A stretch of 64,000 bases of DNA from NCBI GenBank assembly GCA_015057315.1, contig SVER01000008.1, positions 39,710 to 103,709 on the forward strand. The letters are read 5' to 3'. Shown here in pieces: positions 63,902 through 64,000 of this stretch. Both the position numbers and the translations under genes were made by a program. Positions within the stretch are counted from its first letter, which is position 1. Each line of letters begins with the position of its first letter. The DNA comes from Pseudobutyrivibrio ruminis (GTDB lineage Bacteria > Bacillota > Clostridia > Lachnospirales > Lachnospiraceae). The notes below the pieces were generated by a model. The model was not told the DNA's origin. It was given only the letters and a program-made list of their open reading frames with translations, and made no database searches.

Positions 63902-64000
63902 CCGGTCTTTAAAATTTCCTTGGTTTTTAATATTTCAGCGAGCAATATTTAGGCTTAGCTGGTATAATTGCATTAACTTTCCATAAAATATCCGAATTGA

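Overview
The window looks like a chromosomal segment of an AT-rich, low-GC Gram-positive gut or rumen anaerobe, most likely a Lachnospiraceae relative (Butyrivibrio, Pseudobutyrivibrio or Roseburia type). This is inference from gene content (FeoB-associated small Cys-rich protein, LytR-CpsA-Psr protein, STAS-kinase fusion, DUF4422 and FrhB-like glycan genes), strong Shine-Dalgarno sites and consensus sigma-A promoters. I saw no tRNA, rRNA or CRISPR.

Layout. 1-1900: start of a large secreted protein of unknown function (minus strand, cut by the window edge). 2127-8106: one plus-strand run of a STAS-kinase fusion, a heterodimeric ABC exporter pair with one degenerate ATPase site, a GrpB-like protein and a Fic-like protein with an altered motif. 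8167-11787: a nitronate-monooxygenase-like enzyme and two lipoproteins (GH114-like and M15 peptidase-like), separated by an array of eight ~50-bp inverted-repeat units. 11925-23347: first surface-polysaccharide locus, with divergent arms: membrane glycosyltransferase-like protein, flippase and GT2 to the left; GT4, three GT2 genes and an initiating sugar-phosphate transferase to the right. Between the arms lies a near-palindromic element of about 750 bp with two ~340-bp arms. 23488-30019: LCP protein, glmS, HtrA-like protease, VanZ-like protein and carbamate kinase. 30021-35685: two ferrous iron uptake systems, one a FeoA-FeoB fusion and one FeoA-FeoA-FeoB plus a 45-residue Cys-rich membrane protein. 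35750-39263: structured GC-rich RNA-like DNA, GT2, two small ORFs, a DUF4422 protein and a phosphoesterase.

39319-42100 is a small mobile or accessory patch: an XRE regulator divergent from an Rpn-family nuclease gene, with an operator-like inverted repeat in the shared promoter, then a wrecked toxin-antitoxin patch (intact RelB-like and HigA-like antitoxins, a 37-residue stub of YafQ toxin and the last codons of a HigB-like toxin) bounded by partial copies of the nuclease gene. 42163-60827: second polysaccharide locus, with GTs, three O-acyltransferases, a radical SAM/SPASM protein, three polysaccharide pyruvyl transferases, two FrhB-like iron-sulfur proteins, a GT14 branching enzyme, a Wzy-like polymerase and a MurJ-like flippase. 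It has no initiating transferase of its own, so it may rely on the one at 20559 (inference). 60915-63449: two secreted proteins (beta-helix and SGNH hydrolase) facing the locus. 63450-64000: no intact gene; remnants of insertion sequences.

Main theme: building, exporting and decorating a cell-surface polysaccharide. The least explained features are the 15913-16659 palindrome, the 10232-10832 repeat array and the iron-sulfur/pyruvyl/radical SAM combination in the second locus.
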